The notes below the pieces were generated by a model. That model was given only the letters and a program-made list of their open reading frames with translations, searched no databases and was not told the DNA's origin. Shown piece by piece: positions 22,701 through 32,652 of a stretch of 47,998 nucleotides of DNA. The number at the start of each line of letters is the position of its first letter. Positions within the stretch are counted from its first letter, which is position 1. Made by a program: the position numbers and the translations under genes. Source of the stretch: Fragilaria crotonensis (taxonomy: Eukaryota; Bacillariophyta; Fragilariophyceae; Fragilariales; Fragilariaceae); NCBI GenBank assembly GCA_022925895.1, contig JAKSYS010000495.1:1-47998 (forward strand), read 5' to 3'.

Positions 22701-22970
22701 AGCGAGTCTCACAACCCCGGCCGTTGTAGTGATGGCTTGCAGCTCCACCAGTTGTTGACTTGAATCACGTGAGTACTGTTCCTGTAGAATCGAGATTTTG
22801 GTCGGCAACGTGACGCGAGCGATCAGTCCAGTTCCGTTGCTGTCTAACCATGAAATGCCGGATCCCACAGGACGAGTTGGTGACGAAAAGGGATTCAGCC
22901 CTTCTTGGAAGGATTGATGTTGGAACTGTAGGGCTTCTTCAAGAGGCAGGTCGCCACTCTCCATGGTCAT
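13714..22970 (-). CDS. Nup214/Nup159-like FG nucleoporin with EF-hand, zinc-finger and repeated helical modules (frameshifted)
   Basis: One ~9.3-kb gene for a nuclear-pore FG protein on the cytoplasmic/mRNA-export side, by analogy with Nup214. Reading 5' to 3' on the minus strand: propeller-like N-terminus (about 22,960-21,750; SLLVVAQNDGSMECYDI, KKMGEIEVYSVANQ); FG-rich linker; two ~45-residue modules (about 20,940-20,470); then twice over a cassette of degenerate EF-hands, a RanBP2-type zinc finger, FG repeats and one module (20,400-18,855 and 18,557-17,013); linker; coiled coil (about 16,500-16,200, FEAQFVDAMQAFQESIQSLR); FG tail with two more modules. Starts: ATG 22,970 or 22,964 is preferred because upstream codons read through GTAC-rich intergenic DNA. 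Frame is lost near 22,610, 18,800, 17,025, about 16,700 and 13,985. The end is uncertain: in the current frame it runs to 13,658, but one base fewer in the G-run near 13,740 gives a basic LRAPRR end at 13,714. Family call good; integrity unknown. Confidence 0.8.
17013..18557 (-). repeat. Internal nucleoporin duplication, copy A
   Basis: Second copy in reading order of a ~1.55-kb in-gene direct repeat (period 1844 bp) carrying the EF-hand pair, acidic helix, RanBP2 zinc finger (Cys codons between 17,876 and 17,930), FG-type SGYPPMSSKAPSNPF repeats and a helical module. It differs from copy B at only a handful of codons. It has one T fewer than copy B in the run near 17,025, which shifts the frame and ends the reading at RLRKSMV. 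Confidence 0.92.
18857..20401 (-). repeat. Internal nucleoporin duplication, copy B
   Basis: First copy in reading order, near-identical to copy A. Zinc finger WKCDVC...CVSC lies at 19,720-19,779. The open frame is intact through its module (KVAKKYGIMNPLDAAV) and then loses frame near 18,800, just before the linker leading to copy A. Confidence 0.92.
20395..21010 (-). repeat. Older in-gene tandem duplication, period 321 bp
   Basis: Two successive 107-codon units (about 20,716-21,010 and 20,395-20,690), each with the helical module ending GVPNPL and a linker. The match is strong over the module (KLKDIPKLLKKFKGKESEMF in both) and weaker in the linker, so this is older than the 1.55-kb duplication. 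Confidence 0.85.
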
Positions 22971-23592
22971 GATGATAATGTTGCACGATATGATTGCCAT
23001 CAGTGGATGGGCAATGGACGCAACAAAGGGTTTGGGGTACCTGGTACCATGTACCAGCATGTACTCGTACCTGGCACCACGTATCGTACATAATACCCGG
23101 TAGGCATGTACCAGTAGTCTCTGCGTACGTTTAGGTTGCCAATATTTCTGGTACTGTGCTGTACGGTACGGTCATAGGGGTTTCACCTTTCATACGGACC
23201 TACGATTGTACTGGAGTACATGTACCAGGTACTACATTGTTACTGTAATATAAAGGATTCAAATCGAGCGCATCGTCCGGGAGTCGGGTGTCACGGAGAA
23301 CCGAGACGACACCTGCACCGACTCTCCAGCATTCTCAAGACCTGAGACCTGACAAATAGGCAGGTTTTATCACAGGGCGACCGTTGCCAATGACATGTTC
23401 CGAGCATATAGTACTTGTACTAAGTACCACATACCGCTATAAAATTGATCAATCGGTCAAACGATCGTGGTTTCCCGTCGTACCAGTAACTTGTACCAGT
23501 ACTCAAACCTCGTTGTTGCTGATTCACTGATTGCTGATGCACCTGAAAACGAGCGGGGAACATCTTCGACGCGTGTACTTGCTGCTCCAAAC
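22971..23592. promoter_or_regulatory. Shared divergent promoter region, nucleoporin / nicastrin
   Basis: About 620 bp between two divergent genes must hold both promoters. It is notably rich in GTAC-centred palindromes (GGTACC, AGTACT, GTACTGGTAC-like; especially 23,035-23,130 and 23,200-23,235, again near 23,405-23,510). No defined TATA box or factor site can be assigned. Confidence 0.45.
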
Positions 23593-25870
23593 ATGGTGCC
23601 CTTAGTAGCGTTCGTCAGGCTGCTTCAGGTGGTGTCGCTGCTTTTCCTTTCTAGCCCGGCGCGGGCATCATCCTCGCTCCTTTCCCAACCATTCACATCA
23701 TCCTTCCATAACCTTGCGCACGCTCCGTGCGTCTCTCTCTCGCGATGGTAAACAGGGATGTGGTACCTCGTCTCGCGAGACCCAAACAGGTGTTCTGCAA
23801 CTTTATCAAGGAGAGGGAAGTCTCGGGACTAACAAAATGGACGCCCCCTACGTGGCGTTGGTTCCTGAAGAGCTCCTAAGCAGGGACGCGATAGAAGATA
23901 TTCTGTCAAGCAACAAAAAGGAATTGCTCCAAGGCATTCTCGTCACTAACTCATCGAATGTGTCTGAGTTCTACAGTCCAGCACCTCGTTGTCCCAATGG
24001 GAAGAGAACGCCTTCGCAGTACCTCAATTATGGAAATTCCGCCTACGGTTGGAATCATTACGGTGATTCCCTCCTGCAACTCAATTTCAAGGGTGTTCCT
24101 CTCGCGTTGGTGCTGGATCGTGAGGTGTCAGACACGTTGGTCGCAGAATCCGGGAAGGATGTTGTAGCGGAGTTCAACTACTACATGGGGCCTATCAATG
24201 ATATCACCTCCCTCGGATGCTTGTCTTGGAAAGATGCTTCTGACAACCAATGGAGTCCCAAATGTTTGCCTCTGGGTGGGCAATCGGTGTGGAGTTACGT
24301 ACATGAGAATGCAGATACCAACAATCGGAAACTCCAGGATTCCAGCGCCAGTGGGGGTGTATTCTTCTTGACCGCCAGCATGGATGCCACATCTCTATTT
24401 CACGATGCGACGCCTGCGGCCAACGAAGCCGCCAGCAATATCCTGACCATTCTTATGGCCTCGAAGCTCCTTGGACAAGCGAAATTTACTCAAATCAACA
24501 AGATAGTCGTCGCCCTATTTCAAGGGGAATCTTACGGTTTCCTTGGCAGTCGGCGATTCCTGAAAGACATTACCTCATTCACCTGCAACTCCAACCCTGT
24601 GCCGGCTGTTGCCAAGAATCAGACCGCGGAACAAGCTTGTTTGGATCCACTTCGTCCGAGTTTAGAGTTTACCAAAGTTCTAGGAAGCTCTGGAACCATA
24701 ACTGGCATGCTGTCAGTCGATCAAGTTGGTGTCTTGACCAAGAGTCAAAATCTTTATGTACAATCTGACGGCTCCAACTTTGGAGGCTTTCTGAGTGCTG
24801 TCTTGCAAGGAGTTGCTGCCAATGGATACACAATAAGTCAAGTTGCAGTAGACGCTGACGATGACCATTTCAACGGAAACGATGTCACGATTCCGCCCAC
24901 TCCTTTGACAACACTCCTCTCCTTGACGAGCGGAGCAAAAGGTGGCGCCGTCTTGACAGGTTATTCTGAGACTTTTGCAGGAGAGTATGGATCCCACCGA
25001 GATTCGGTATGGTATCAAGATATTGACCTCGACGCCATTGCGACGGCAGCTACAGTTTTAGCGAGAGCGGCGGTTGCTGCAGCATCGGATGACGGAAGTT
25101 TGGATTCGGATGTGGCCACCGAGTACGCTCTTCAAGTTATTCCAGATGCACTTTCAGCTCAAGATGCGGATTTGTTGGCACTAGCTGAGTGCCTTTATAA
25201 GGACGGCAACTGTCCACTCCTGCTACAATACGCAGATGTCGAAGCCGCAACAGAAACGGGCAAGACTGGGCTCCACATTGTTGTAGGCACTCCGTTGGGA
25301 ACCCCCCCAAACTATTATACATCTGTTTTCGGTGGCGGTCAAGGGCAGCCCTTCGTGTCTGTTAACAAGAATATTTACGGATCCTACGTCGGCGACGAGT
25401 ACGGCCAACACGACTCTGATGCATTCGCGGTCCAGGCGTCATTGCTGGAACACGCCGTTCGAGGCCTCCTAAATGACTACTTGGGACGGCCTGCCTCCGC
25501 AAGCCTGAAATCTTGCAAGAAAACATCTGATTGCGGCAAGGTCGACTACTGTCCTAATCAGGAGGCTATCTGCACTGGTGGCCATAACTGCGTCTGCCGT
25601 CAAGCGAATTTGCATTTGGCCCTTGATGAAGCGCTCACGGCTGCACCCGGCAATTACACTAGTCACTTTTTGATATCTTCCAGCGATGAAGGCGTCAGTG
25701 CTCTTTATACGGAACCCTTTTGGGATGGTGGGGTGGGCATAAAGGTTTATCGAAACTCGAATACAACGGGATCGGTCGCCGCCATGGTGGTTGGTTCTTT
25801 AGTTGTTGTGGTGTCCGTGGTTGCCACGTTGCTCGTGAAGCGAACATTGGTAAAGGAAAAGCTGTATTAG
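23593..25870 (+). CDS. Nicastrin, gamma-secretase subunit (one N-terminal frameshift)
   Basis: Type I membrane glycoprotein that recruits substrates to the presenilin protease in the secretory pathway. Start ATG 23,593 opens a signal peptide (FVRLLQVVSLLFLSSPARA), followed by LAHAPCVSLSR, the usual Cys-rich start of the ectodomain. Frame then shifts by one base in the CT-repeat near 23,735-23,745 and resumes as GKQGCGTSSRETQTGVLQLY, again nicastrin-like. The large aminopeptidase-like (M28) lobe follows, with SMDATSLFHDATPAANEAAS and FQGESYGFLGSRRFLKDI, equivalent to the DYIGS region. Cys clusters lie near the end (CKKTSDCGKVDYC), then one transmembrane segment (MVVGSLVVVVSVVATLLV) with a short basic tail, VKEKLY. 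About 750 residues, normal for the family. The shift sits in a simple repeat, so error is as likely as mutation. Confidence 0.9.
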
Positions 25871-26024
25871 ATGTACGAGCACCATTGCATTGAATGAGAA
25901 ATCCCCCTTCAACTACGTCTAGTATCGGCTTCTAAAAACGAAAGCAAATGCTAAGTCTTCCTACAACTCTAAACGATTTTCTAGCGTAGTGAAGTTGGCA
26001 CGTGGCTTGTATAAAGCTGTTTTA

Positions 26025-28058
26025 TTAAGCATCTTGAGCGTTGGCCTTGCTTCTCCTTGGTTTGGTCACCTTGGCGTTCAGTTTCTTCTTGTTCTTATCC
26101 TGCCTTGATGGCGGAATCGAAACATGGTCGCTTCGAGGCTTCTTCTTCGTTGGTACCAGTTCAAGATCTTTAGATTTCGTAACTTCCTTTCTTTTTGAGA
26201 TTCCCTTACTGTCGTCCGGCGCTTGCTCCTTTTTCTTGGGGGTGTCAATTTCTTCCTCGTCACCATCACCCTCTTCGTTTACCTCAGGTTGTTCAATTGT
26301 GTCTTCAGGTTTTCTGTCACTCAGCTTCTGAATCTTGGCGACAAAAAAGCCGTCCATGTTATGAACATGGGGGTAGAATCTTCTTGTCAGTACAAGACTT
26401 GGATGAAATCGCTTCTGTTGATAGCGAACAAAGCCAGGCTTTCCAAAGTCCAGGCCTGCGGGAATGAGTTTGATGTCCCTCTTTTGAAGCGCGTAGTTCA
26501 CCACTTCTTCGTTTTCGTAAACACTGACACTGCAAGTGGAGTAAACCATGACCCCGCCAGACTTTTTGCTCTTGTGATTTAGGGCGTCAATGGCAGCCAA
26601 GAGGAGCTCCTTTTGCAAGTGAGCGCACTTTTGGACATCGAGAATGGTTCGCTGCACCTTGACACTGGGGTCACGACTGATGACTCCGAGTCCAGAACAT
26701 GGAGCATCCAAGAGAATTCTGTCAAACGAGTTTGGAAACTTGATGCCCAGCTTGCGACCGTCATGAATACAGGTGATCACATTCTTGACACCCAAACGAT
26801 GCATGTTCGCCACGGTTGCCTTTTGGCGCTCTGCCTTGAGATCATTTGCCATAATGACTCCTTTGTTGCGCATAAGCTGGGCAATGTAGGAAGTTTTGCC
26901 TCCAGGAGCAGCAGACATGTCCATGACTTTTTCGTTGGGCTGCGGAGCGAGAGCCAATACGGGGCACATACTAGCAGCGCTCTGCAACATGTAGTGACCA
27001 GACAAATATTCGGGAGTCGCACCGATTGGAACGGGCGACTCAACAATCTTGAGGCCCACTTTGGACCAACTGGCGAGCGGATCCAATGACACTCCTCGCT
27101 TCATCAGGGCAGAAGCAAGATCCTTGCGTCGAGCCTTGAGCGTATTGGTACGCACAACCAAAGGTCTAGGGCGATCGGATGCGTCCACGAACTCGAGCGT
27201 TTCGGATGGGCCAAACATGGACATGAAGTATTCCATCAGCTCTGGCAAGTATCCATACAACTCTGACATGTCTACCACAAACTGGTCAGTATACTCACTT
27301 CGGGCACGACCGGGCTCACGACGAATTTTGAAGTCAGCCAGCACTTCGAGAATTGATTCGATACGCGATCGAATTTCTGAGGGAGGAACAACTCTGTTAT
27401 GCTCAGACTCAAGTTCTTCTGCTGTGGGAAGGTGAAAGATGGCGGTTTCTTGTGCAATGGTGCGACGCATTTCTTCGTCTGCCTCTTCTTGTTCAATTTT
27501 CATTTCCTCATCTACTAATCTCGATTGACGCTCAACTTCGAGCTCCTCTTCATCCATCTCGTCAACTTCAATCTCATCTTCATTTCCTTCCTCGTCATCT
27601 TCGTCGGAATCCATTAGTTGCGATTTCTTGGGTTTCAACCACCTTACGTTGTCATCTGAAAAGAAAGGCTGATTTATCGGCTGCTCCTTGGGGTCATCCT
27701 CTTCATCATCATCATCATCATTATCATCACCATTATCATCACCAATGTCATCACCATTGTCATCATCATTGTCATCATCATTGTCATCATCATTATCATC
27801 TACGAGACTTTCTTCGTCATCCATGGAATCGCTATCGGAATTGTCGTCGTTTTCTTCCTCCTCCTCAGGTTGAGGCTCCTCCTTCTTCTTGTGCACAACC
27901 TTCTTCGTAGGTTCGCGGCCTCGTGAGCCCGACTTTTTTGGAGGCTGACTCTTGGCAGCTTTGCGGCTGTCCACCTTCTTTGGGGGTTGGTTCTTGACAG
28001 CTTTGCGGCTATCTGCCTTCTTTGCAGGCTGCTTCTGGGACGGTGTACGGCGCCCCAT
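26025..28058 (-). CDS. NOP2: Nop2/NSUN1-type 25S/28S rRNA cytosine-C5 methyltransferase
   Basis: Nucleolar SAM-dependent enzyme that methylates a cytosine of the large-subunit rRNA and is needed for 60S assembly. The start MGRRTPSQ (28,058) is preferred over an ATG nine codons upstream because basic MGRR starts suit nucleolar proteins. Order: Lys-rich repeats (QPPKKVDSRKAAKS), a very acidic region with a DDDN/GDDN tract encoded by an ATC-type microsatellite (27,700-27,820), the PUA-like/NOL1 N-domain (RTNTLKARRKDLASALMKRG), then the catalytic core: MSAAPGGKTSYIAQLM (SAM loop), DAPCSGLGVISRDPS (motif IV) and YSTCSVSVYENEEVV (motif VI, catalytic Cys). The basic tail is a nucleolar-type signal. 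Intact. Convergent with nicastrin, 154 bp apart. Confidence 0.93.
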   Translation of the reverse strand: MGRRTPSQKQPAKKADSRKAVKNQPPKKVDSRKAAKSQPPKKSGSRGREPTKKVVHKKKEEPQPEEEEENDDNSDSDSMDDEESLVDDNDDDNDDDNDDDNGDDIGDDNGDDNDDDDDEEDDPKEQPINQPFFSDDNVRWLKPKKSQLMDSDEDDEEGNEDEIEVDEMDEEELEVERQSRLVDEEMKIEQEEADEEMRRTIAQETAIFHLPTAEELESEHNRVVPPSEIRSRIESILEVLADFKIRREPGRARSEYTDQFVVDMSELYGYLPELMEYFMSMFGPSETLEFVDASDRPRPLVVRTNTLKARRKDLASALMKRGVSLDPLASWSKVGLKIVESPVPIGATPEYLSGHYMLQSAASMCPVLALAPQPNEKVMDMSAAPGGKTSYIAQLMRNKGVIMANDLKAERQKATVANMHRLGVKNVITCIHDGRKLGIKFPNSFDRILLDAPCSGLGVISRDPSVKVQRTILDVQKCAHLQKELLLAAIDALNHKSKKSGGVMVYSTCSVSVYENEEVVNYALQKRDIKLIPAGLDFGKPGFVRYQQKRFHPSLVLTRRFYPHVHNMDGFFVAKIQKLSDRKPEDTIEQPEVNEEGDGDEEEIDTPKKKEQAPDDSKGISKRKEVTKSKDLELVPTKKKPRSDHVSIPPSRQDKNKKKLNAKVTKPRRSKANAQDA

Positions 28059-28459
28059 GGTGATGACAACGTTGGTTCGAAACAATGGGGCCTGAAGGTT
28101 TCAAATTTTAATTGCTGGCTCACGTAGCAAGGCGCATAACCTGTACAGGACCACCATTCATCAGACATCAGACTGCAGACCCTACTGGTACAAGAGTACA
28201 AGAGTACAGTACTACTAGTAGTACTTGTACCTGGTATGATATTCGTATACTGGATGCACTTGTTGGTTGGTGTAAAAGTGCTTGTACCACTGTTGTGAGT
28301 CGCACAGTACATGTACGCCTAGAGTATGTACTAACTCGTCTGCCACCAGTACTGTAGTACGGCGGACTGCAATGACGGGTACTGGATACTGGATACTACT
28401 ACTGCTAGCAGCATATGTTCATGTATCTGTTCGTATTACGCATATGCTACTACTACTAC
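28059..28459. promoter_or_regulatory. NOP2 upstream region, GTAC-rich
   Basis: No gene supported. Dense in GTAC, AGTACT and TACTAC motifs from about 28,190 to 28,459, ending in TACTACTAC where the first copy of the recombinase element starts. Presumably contains the NOP2 promoter. Confidence 0.4.
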
Positions 28460-29497
28460 ATAACCCGGTGAAATATAAGAGATATAGACCTTTTACGAGC
28501 TCGGAGGTCACATTGTATAAGAAAATCTTATATTTTCAAGTAGTCCGAGAAGTACTCCGCGCGCCTTCTAGTGGTGATTCTGCGCACAATTCTTCAGTCA
28601 CACCAGTCATGAGAGGTATTCTTGGAAAAGTATAAGACTTCGAGCTTTTTGTCTTATACTTTCCCAGTGGGAGTAGGTACTTGTACTCGTGAACTCGTGA
28701 CAGCAATCGGTGCACACTACGACGCGTCGACGTATTTGGTACTGTAGTACTTAACTACCGGTGCAACTTGGAGATTGGGGCACAGTACCAGAACTGAACT
28801 GAAATTGACGGCAGTTTGTTGCAGTACTGCAGTATCTACTACTGTAGTAGTTCCAGCCCTAATTCCTACGGCATGTTGGGAATACGACCTTCATTCGCAA
28901 CTTTTACTACAACAAACAATACCAGGATGATGCGTAGATGCTTTATTCACTTGTGACTTCTGACGGTGAATGTTATTGTGACGCTGCGACTGCATACAAT
29001 GTGAAGTCAAACATCTTCGCCATCATGATGCTTCATCATACTGGAGTATCCATTATCATATTCCCTCTGAAAGGTCAGTGATTTCAATGTGCCTTGTACA
29101 TCATGTGCTTGTCGCTAACTTGTGTTCCCAACATCAAAAAATGACACAGTACTAGTATGACATGTTTGATCAAATCCAAATGCACTCGAAGCTTGTCGCC
29201 TGCTAAGAAGAAATTCTTGTCTGCAAAAGGCACACACCGGACCCAGTGAAAAGTACTACTTGGGAGTGTGCATGAAGGGTGAGGAGGGCATACCTCCTGT
29301 CTGTTTGTTCTTGGGGTGGTGATTTTGTGATGTCGGAAAAATTCAACATTCTCGCCAAAGGTAGACATCATCTTTTGCGCAACGTTACCGTTGCAAGTAG
29401 AAAGGGGACAAACCGAGACATCGTTATAAATCATTTTTGACATTCTTTCTTGGAGCTTCTGTTAAGGCCTTGTCTTGGATCCTGTTCTCGGTAAGTA

Positions 29498-29833
29498 CTA
29501 CGCACATGTGAGGCCAAGTTGATCAGCGACAATTTCTAAATCAAGTCTAAATTCACAGCAACGTTGCCAATTCCAGATGTTGCATCCTGTATCCACCATT
29601 CCACAATGATTTTTGAGAGCTGATGGCACACCTGTTGTGGCAACATGCCGAATGCTTCTACTAGTAAATACTCCGGGTATTTCAGCATCACTAGTTGCAA
29701 AATGCTGGTGAGGACAAATATTCCCGATGTCATTCAAAAGGCGCACTCGACAGTGTATAGTACTCAGAGTACTACTAGTAAGGAATTGATTCAGGCCTGT
29801 GAAGCATCGATTCCTGAAAATCAGAGTGTCCAA
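29498..29833 (-). other. Weak open frame downstream of the recombinase, present in both copies
   Basis: 111 codons (IWNWQRCCEFRLDLEIVADQ, HVATTGVPSALKNHCGMVDT), with a near-identical counterpart at 33,686-34,024 in copy 2. A further frame lies at 29,084-29,443 (partial counterpart 33,267-33,545; CTLPSSTFHWVRCVPFADKN). The copies are too alike for their similarity to show selection. Could be a second element gene, an exon, or non-coding. No family recognised. Confidence 0.25.
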
Positions 29834-29863
29834 CGTGGCTGGTTTGTCATGTGTAGATGTGTA

Positions 29864-32444
29864 CTAGTGGAGGTTTTGCATTACTTCCTGTTCAACAGTG
29901 AATTCCTTACCGAGGACCATGGATCTGTGTTCATGGTTATTGTGTTGTATGACTGCAGCATGACGCTTTTCGGGTCGTGTAATCGGAGTTCGTTTTCTCT
30001 TTGCTCTTTGTGTTCTGGGTTGGTTGAATCGTGTCGCTTGTGGAAGATTGTCCTTGTCAACTTGCTTTCCATGCTTGATGATCTCCGATGCCCTTGCATG
30101 TTTTGACCAAGTGGATATTTTCCATGTCTGTGGCTTCACTTTTGGACCTTTGTCGAACACATAGCTTACTCGCTTTGTCTTCAGATACTCAAATGCCACA
30201 CTATAAAGCTCCAAAAATTGGGTGGCAGTGATAGTACTTGGATTCCTTGGAATATCGAGCCCTGGAGTTTGACACATCATCTGCAGTATTGGCTCCCAAT
30301 GAAGGTGGAATACTGCTCTCACGGATTTTGGAAGCATTTTTGGGTCGAGCAGTCGGAATGGCCTTATTGGAGCAGCTTTTGACACAGAATCCTTTGTCTC
30401 GATTTCATAGCCAGGCATACCCTTCAACCACAGACAAAAAGCACCTCTCAAATCAACCTGGGTTGGGAACTCAAAAGGTTTTGGTACCTGCCAAAAGTGA
30501 CCATTGTGAGAATACACTCGATAAATGGCACCACCGCCATGATTGCTTATTTGCTCTTCTTCCCCTGCAAAGTCAACTCCTCCATCAGTGTTGTTGCCGA
30601 TTGAAATGTCATCACCTGATGTGTTGTTGGTCTGTCCATATCTCAACAAATGGGTGCGGATGCTATCAATTTTTGAATGCAACTTTGACATACGACAATC
30701 TAGCAGGTGTTCCATGTGCTTGCGGAAGTCATCAAGTATAAAATTCATTCGATCAGCTGTCATTTGGCCATTTGCAGACATTTTTGCCTCGTATGCTTCT
30801 GCCACAGACTCTTTGACCTGCATTGTTATATCTCGAACTTCTTCCAAAACTGTAGTACATATCTCCAACACCTTTTCACCATCACCGCACTTTGGATATG
30901 AGGTGGAATTCCTGTTGCAGTTTTCATTGACTCAGTTGGCTCTGTCGTGACAAGAGCCTTTAAATTAAGCAGCAAATCCTTGTCGTGGAGCAGTGGGATG
31001 AGGCCAAATGGATGCGGAACCTTCCGTATCCAATCATACAGAAATTCAGAGTGATGAATGACAGCAGGAAGGAGTCGAAGAAGTAATCCAGTGGGATTGA
31101 TTGAATTTCCTGACCAGCGTTGAAGGATTGGCCCATACATAAGGTGCATTGCCTCATTAATTTGTGCATTTCCCATTGGATCGATAGGAATGAAATGAGG
31201 CGGAAGGGATGCAAAGTTTTCATTAAGGGATCCAAGCCGGCCAAGATACGCCCAAGGTAAGTGTCGGCAGGTTCTGCTAAGTACAAATACAAATCAAATA
31301 CTCGACCAAGCGACCACTCACCACGCCCAGCTGTTGCTGTAGCAGGTGGTGGACAGGTTGTACCTGACTGAGAATAAGTACCGGAGCCTTTGCGAATTGA
31401 ATGCGTGTTTGCATGTTTAGGTCGAATGTAGGCCGACAGCTCCGGTGTATTTGCATCGAGAATATCATTGAGCTGGGAGCAGAACCGCTGTGATGCTGCT
31501 CCCTCTAGAGTGTCTCGAGTCAAAAAGAGATATTCACTGTCCCCAAACCGTGCAGTGTCCAGAGCAAACCAAACCCCGAGTGCTAGGTACAGATCCAAAA
31601 TGGCATCAAATGGATTGGAGAATAAATGCTTGTCATGTGCACTATCCCCGGTTTGATCAGTCTTGTGTTTGTCATACCTCCCCACAATCGAATCCTCCTC
31701 AAGGCGAAAGTTATGCAGACCAAGTGTCCCAATACTGATTGAACGCGCCATAAATGACCACTGCAACAACCCAAAAGTCCAAACAAAAGGATTTTTCAAT
31801 TCAAGTGCCCAGGTCATCCACATACGGAAAAGAGAGAAGGAAACAGGGTCTGCCTCGCATTCATCAATCCTCCCATCCTTCTTTGCAGTTGCAGCTTCTT
31901 TTCGATACGACATCATCCACTTTTCCATCTCCGTGTAGTAAGATGTGGGGAGCTGCTCTTTTGAACATTCTGCCCCCCACAGAACTGCATCATTATATTT
32001 TCGGATTTGTTCAAAGCTGCTTGTATTCCCGTTGTCCTTTATCTTCTTTGTGGTTAGGAAGGCCTTAAATATTTGTACGTTCAAACCCTCATAGCGCAAA
32101 TCGTGCGTGTTTTTATGATGAAACCCACCCAGGTCGGCATCGCCAAGCTTCCTGATACCTCCTAGTTCACAGTACTGTGGATATGCCTTCTTCATAAATT
32201 CATAAATATGCTTGATTCGATTCCGATAATCCTTCTTTGTTTTAGCCTGTCGGTCATGTCCTTCCGTTTCAAGCATTCCCATGCTGTGGAGTGTTTTGAT
32301 CGGGATACTTTCCCCAATTATAGGGACAACATCATTGGTGTCACGCTGATGTGGGCGTATGCGCCCATGTGATTGAGATGATGAATGTCGTGGCATGCTT
32401 GCGCTGATGGTCAGATAAGTTTTGTCACATGTGAAGTGCAACAC
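29864..32444 (-). pseudogene. Tyrosine recombinase (YR), copy 1, frameshifted
   Basis: Site-specific recombinase that would excise and insert the element through a covalent 3'-phosphotyrosyl intermediate. From the first ATG (32,444; an ATG at 32,396 is an alternative) there is an N-terminal helical core-binding domain (KTKKDYRNRIKHIYEFMKKA) and a catalytic domain. Candidate catalytic residues: Arg234 (FMARSISIG), His348/Arg351 (THSIRKGSGTY), Trp377 (GEWSLGR) and nucleophile Tyr386 (FDLYLYL), with the normal spacings Arg-Tyr 35 and Trp-Tyr 9. The frame is lost near 31,225 (one G fewer than copy 2) and near 30,870 (one T fewer). A long C-terminal region (QVKESVAEAYEAKMSANGQM, later KTKRVSYVFDKGPKVKPQTW) with a basic tail (QRAKRKRTP) follows and may bind DNA. 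Both shifts are intact in copy 2, so the ancestor encoded one ~860-residue protein. Confidence 0.82.
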
Positions 32445-32652
32445 AATTTTACCAATTTACGCACCTTGGGCTTGTGGTCGCATACAGTACCGTGTAGTAG
32501 GTGTCAGACATAAATTACTACTGGAGTACATAGCAGTACTGTTGGCTGGGACTAGTGGAGGCGTAGGACTCAAAAGGCCTGAGAAAAGCATGATGCTGGA
32601 CAGACCACAAAAACTGTATAAGCTTTCTTATACTTTTTGTCGAGGCTCCTAC

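Larger units (their letters stand above)
28460..32652 (-). mobile_element. Crypton-like tyrosine-recombinase element, copy 1 of a tandem dimer
   Basis: 4193-bp unit running from ATAACCCGGTG (28,460) to GAGGCTCCTAC (32,652), where copy 2 begins at once. CTAC stands just before the unit (28,456-28,459), at the junction (32,649-32,652) and at the end of copy 2. The left end carries two hairpins with TATAAG/CTTATA arms (28,516-28,532; 28,630-28,659) and the right end one (32,616-32,633). The only recognisable gene is a minus-strand tyrosine recombinase; no reverse transcriptase, RNase H or DDE transposase was seen. About 1.2 kb downstream of that gene holds weak open frames and AT-rich DNA. Confidence 0.8.

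Noticed and set aside
27700-27820. ATC-type microsatellite as a stand-alone repeat locus
   Set aside because: It is coding, specifying the acidic DDDN tract of Nop2, a usual feature of that protein.
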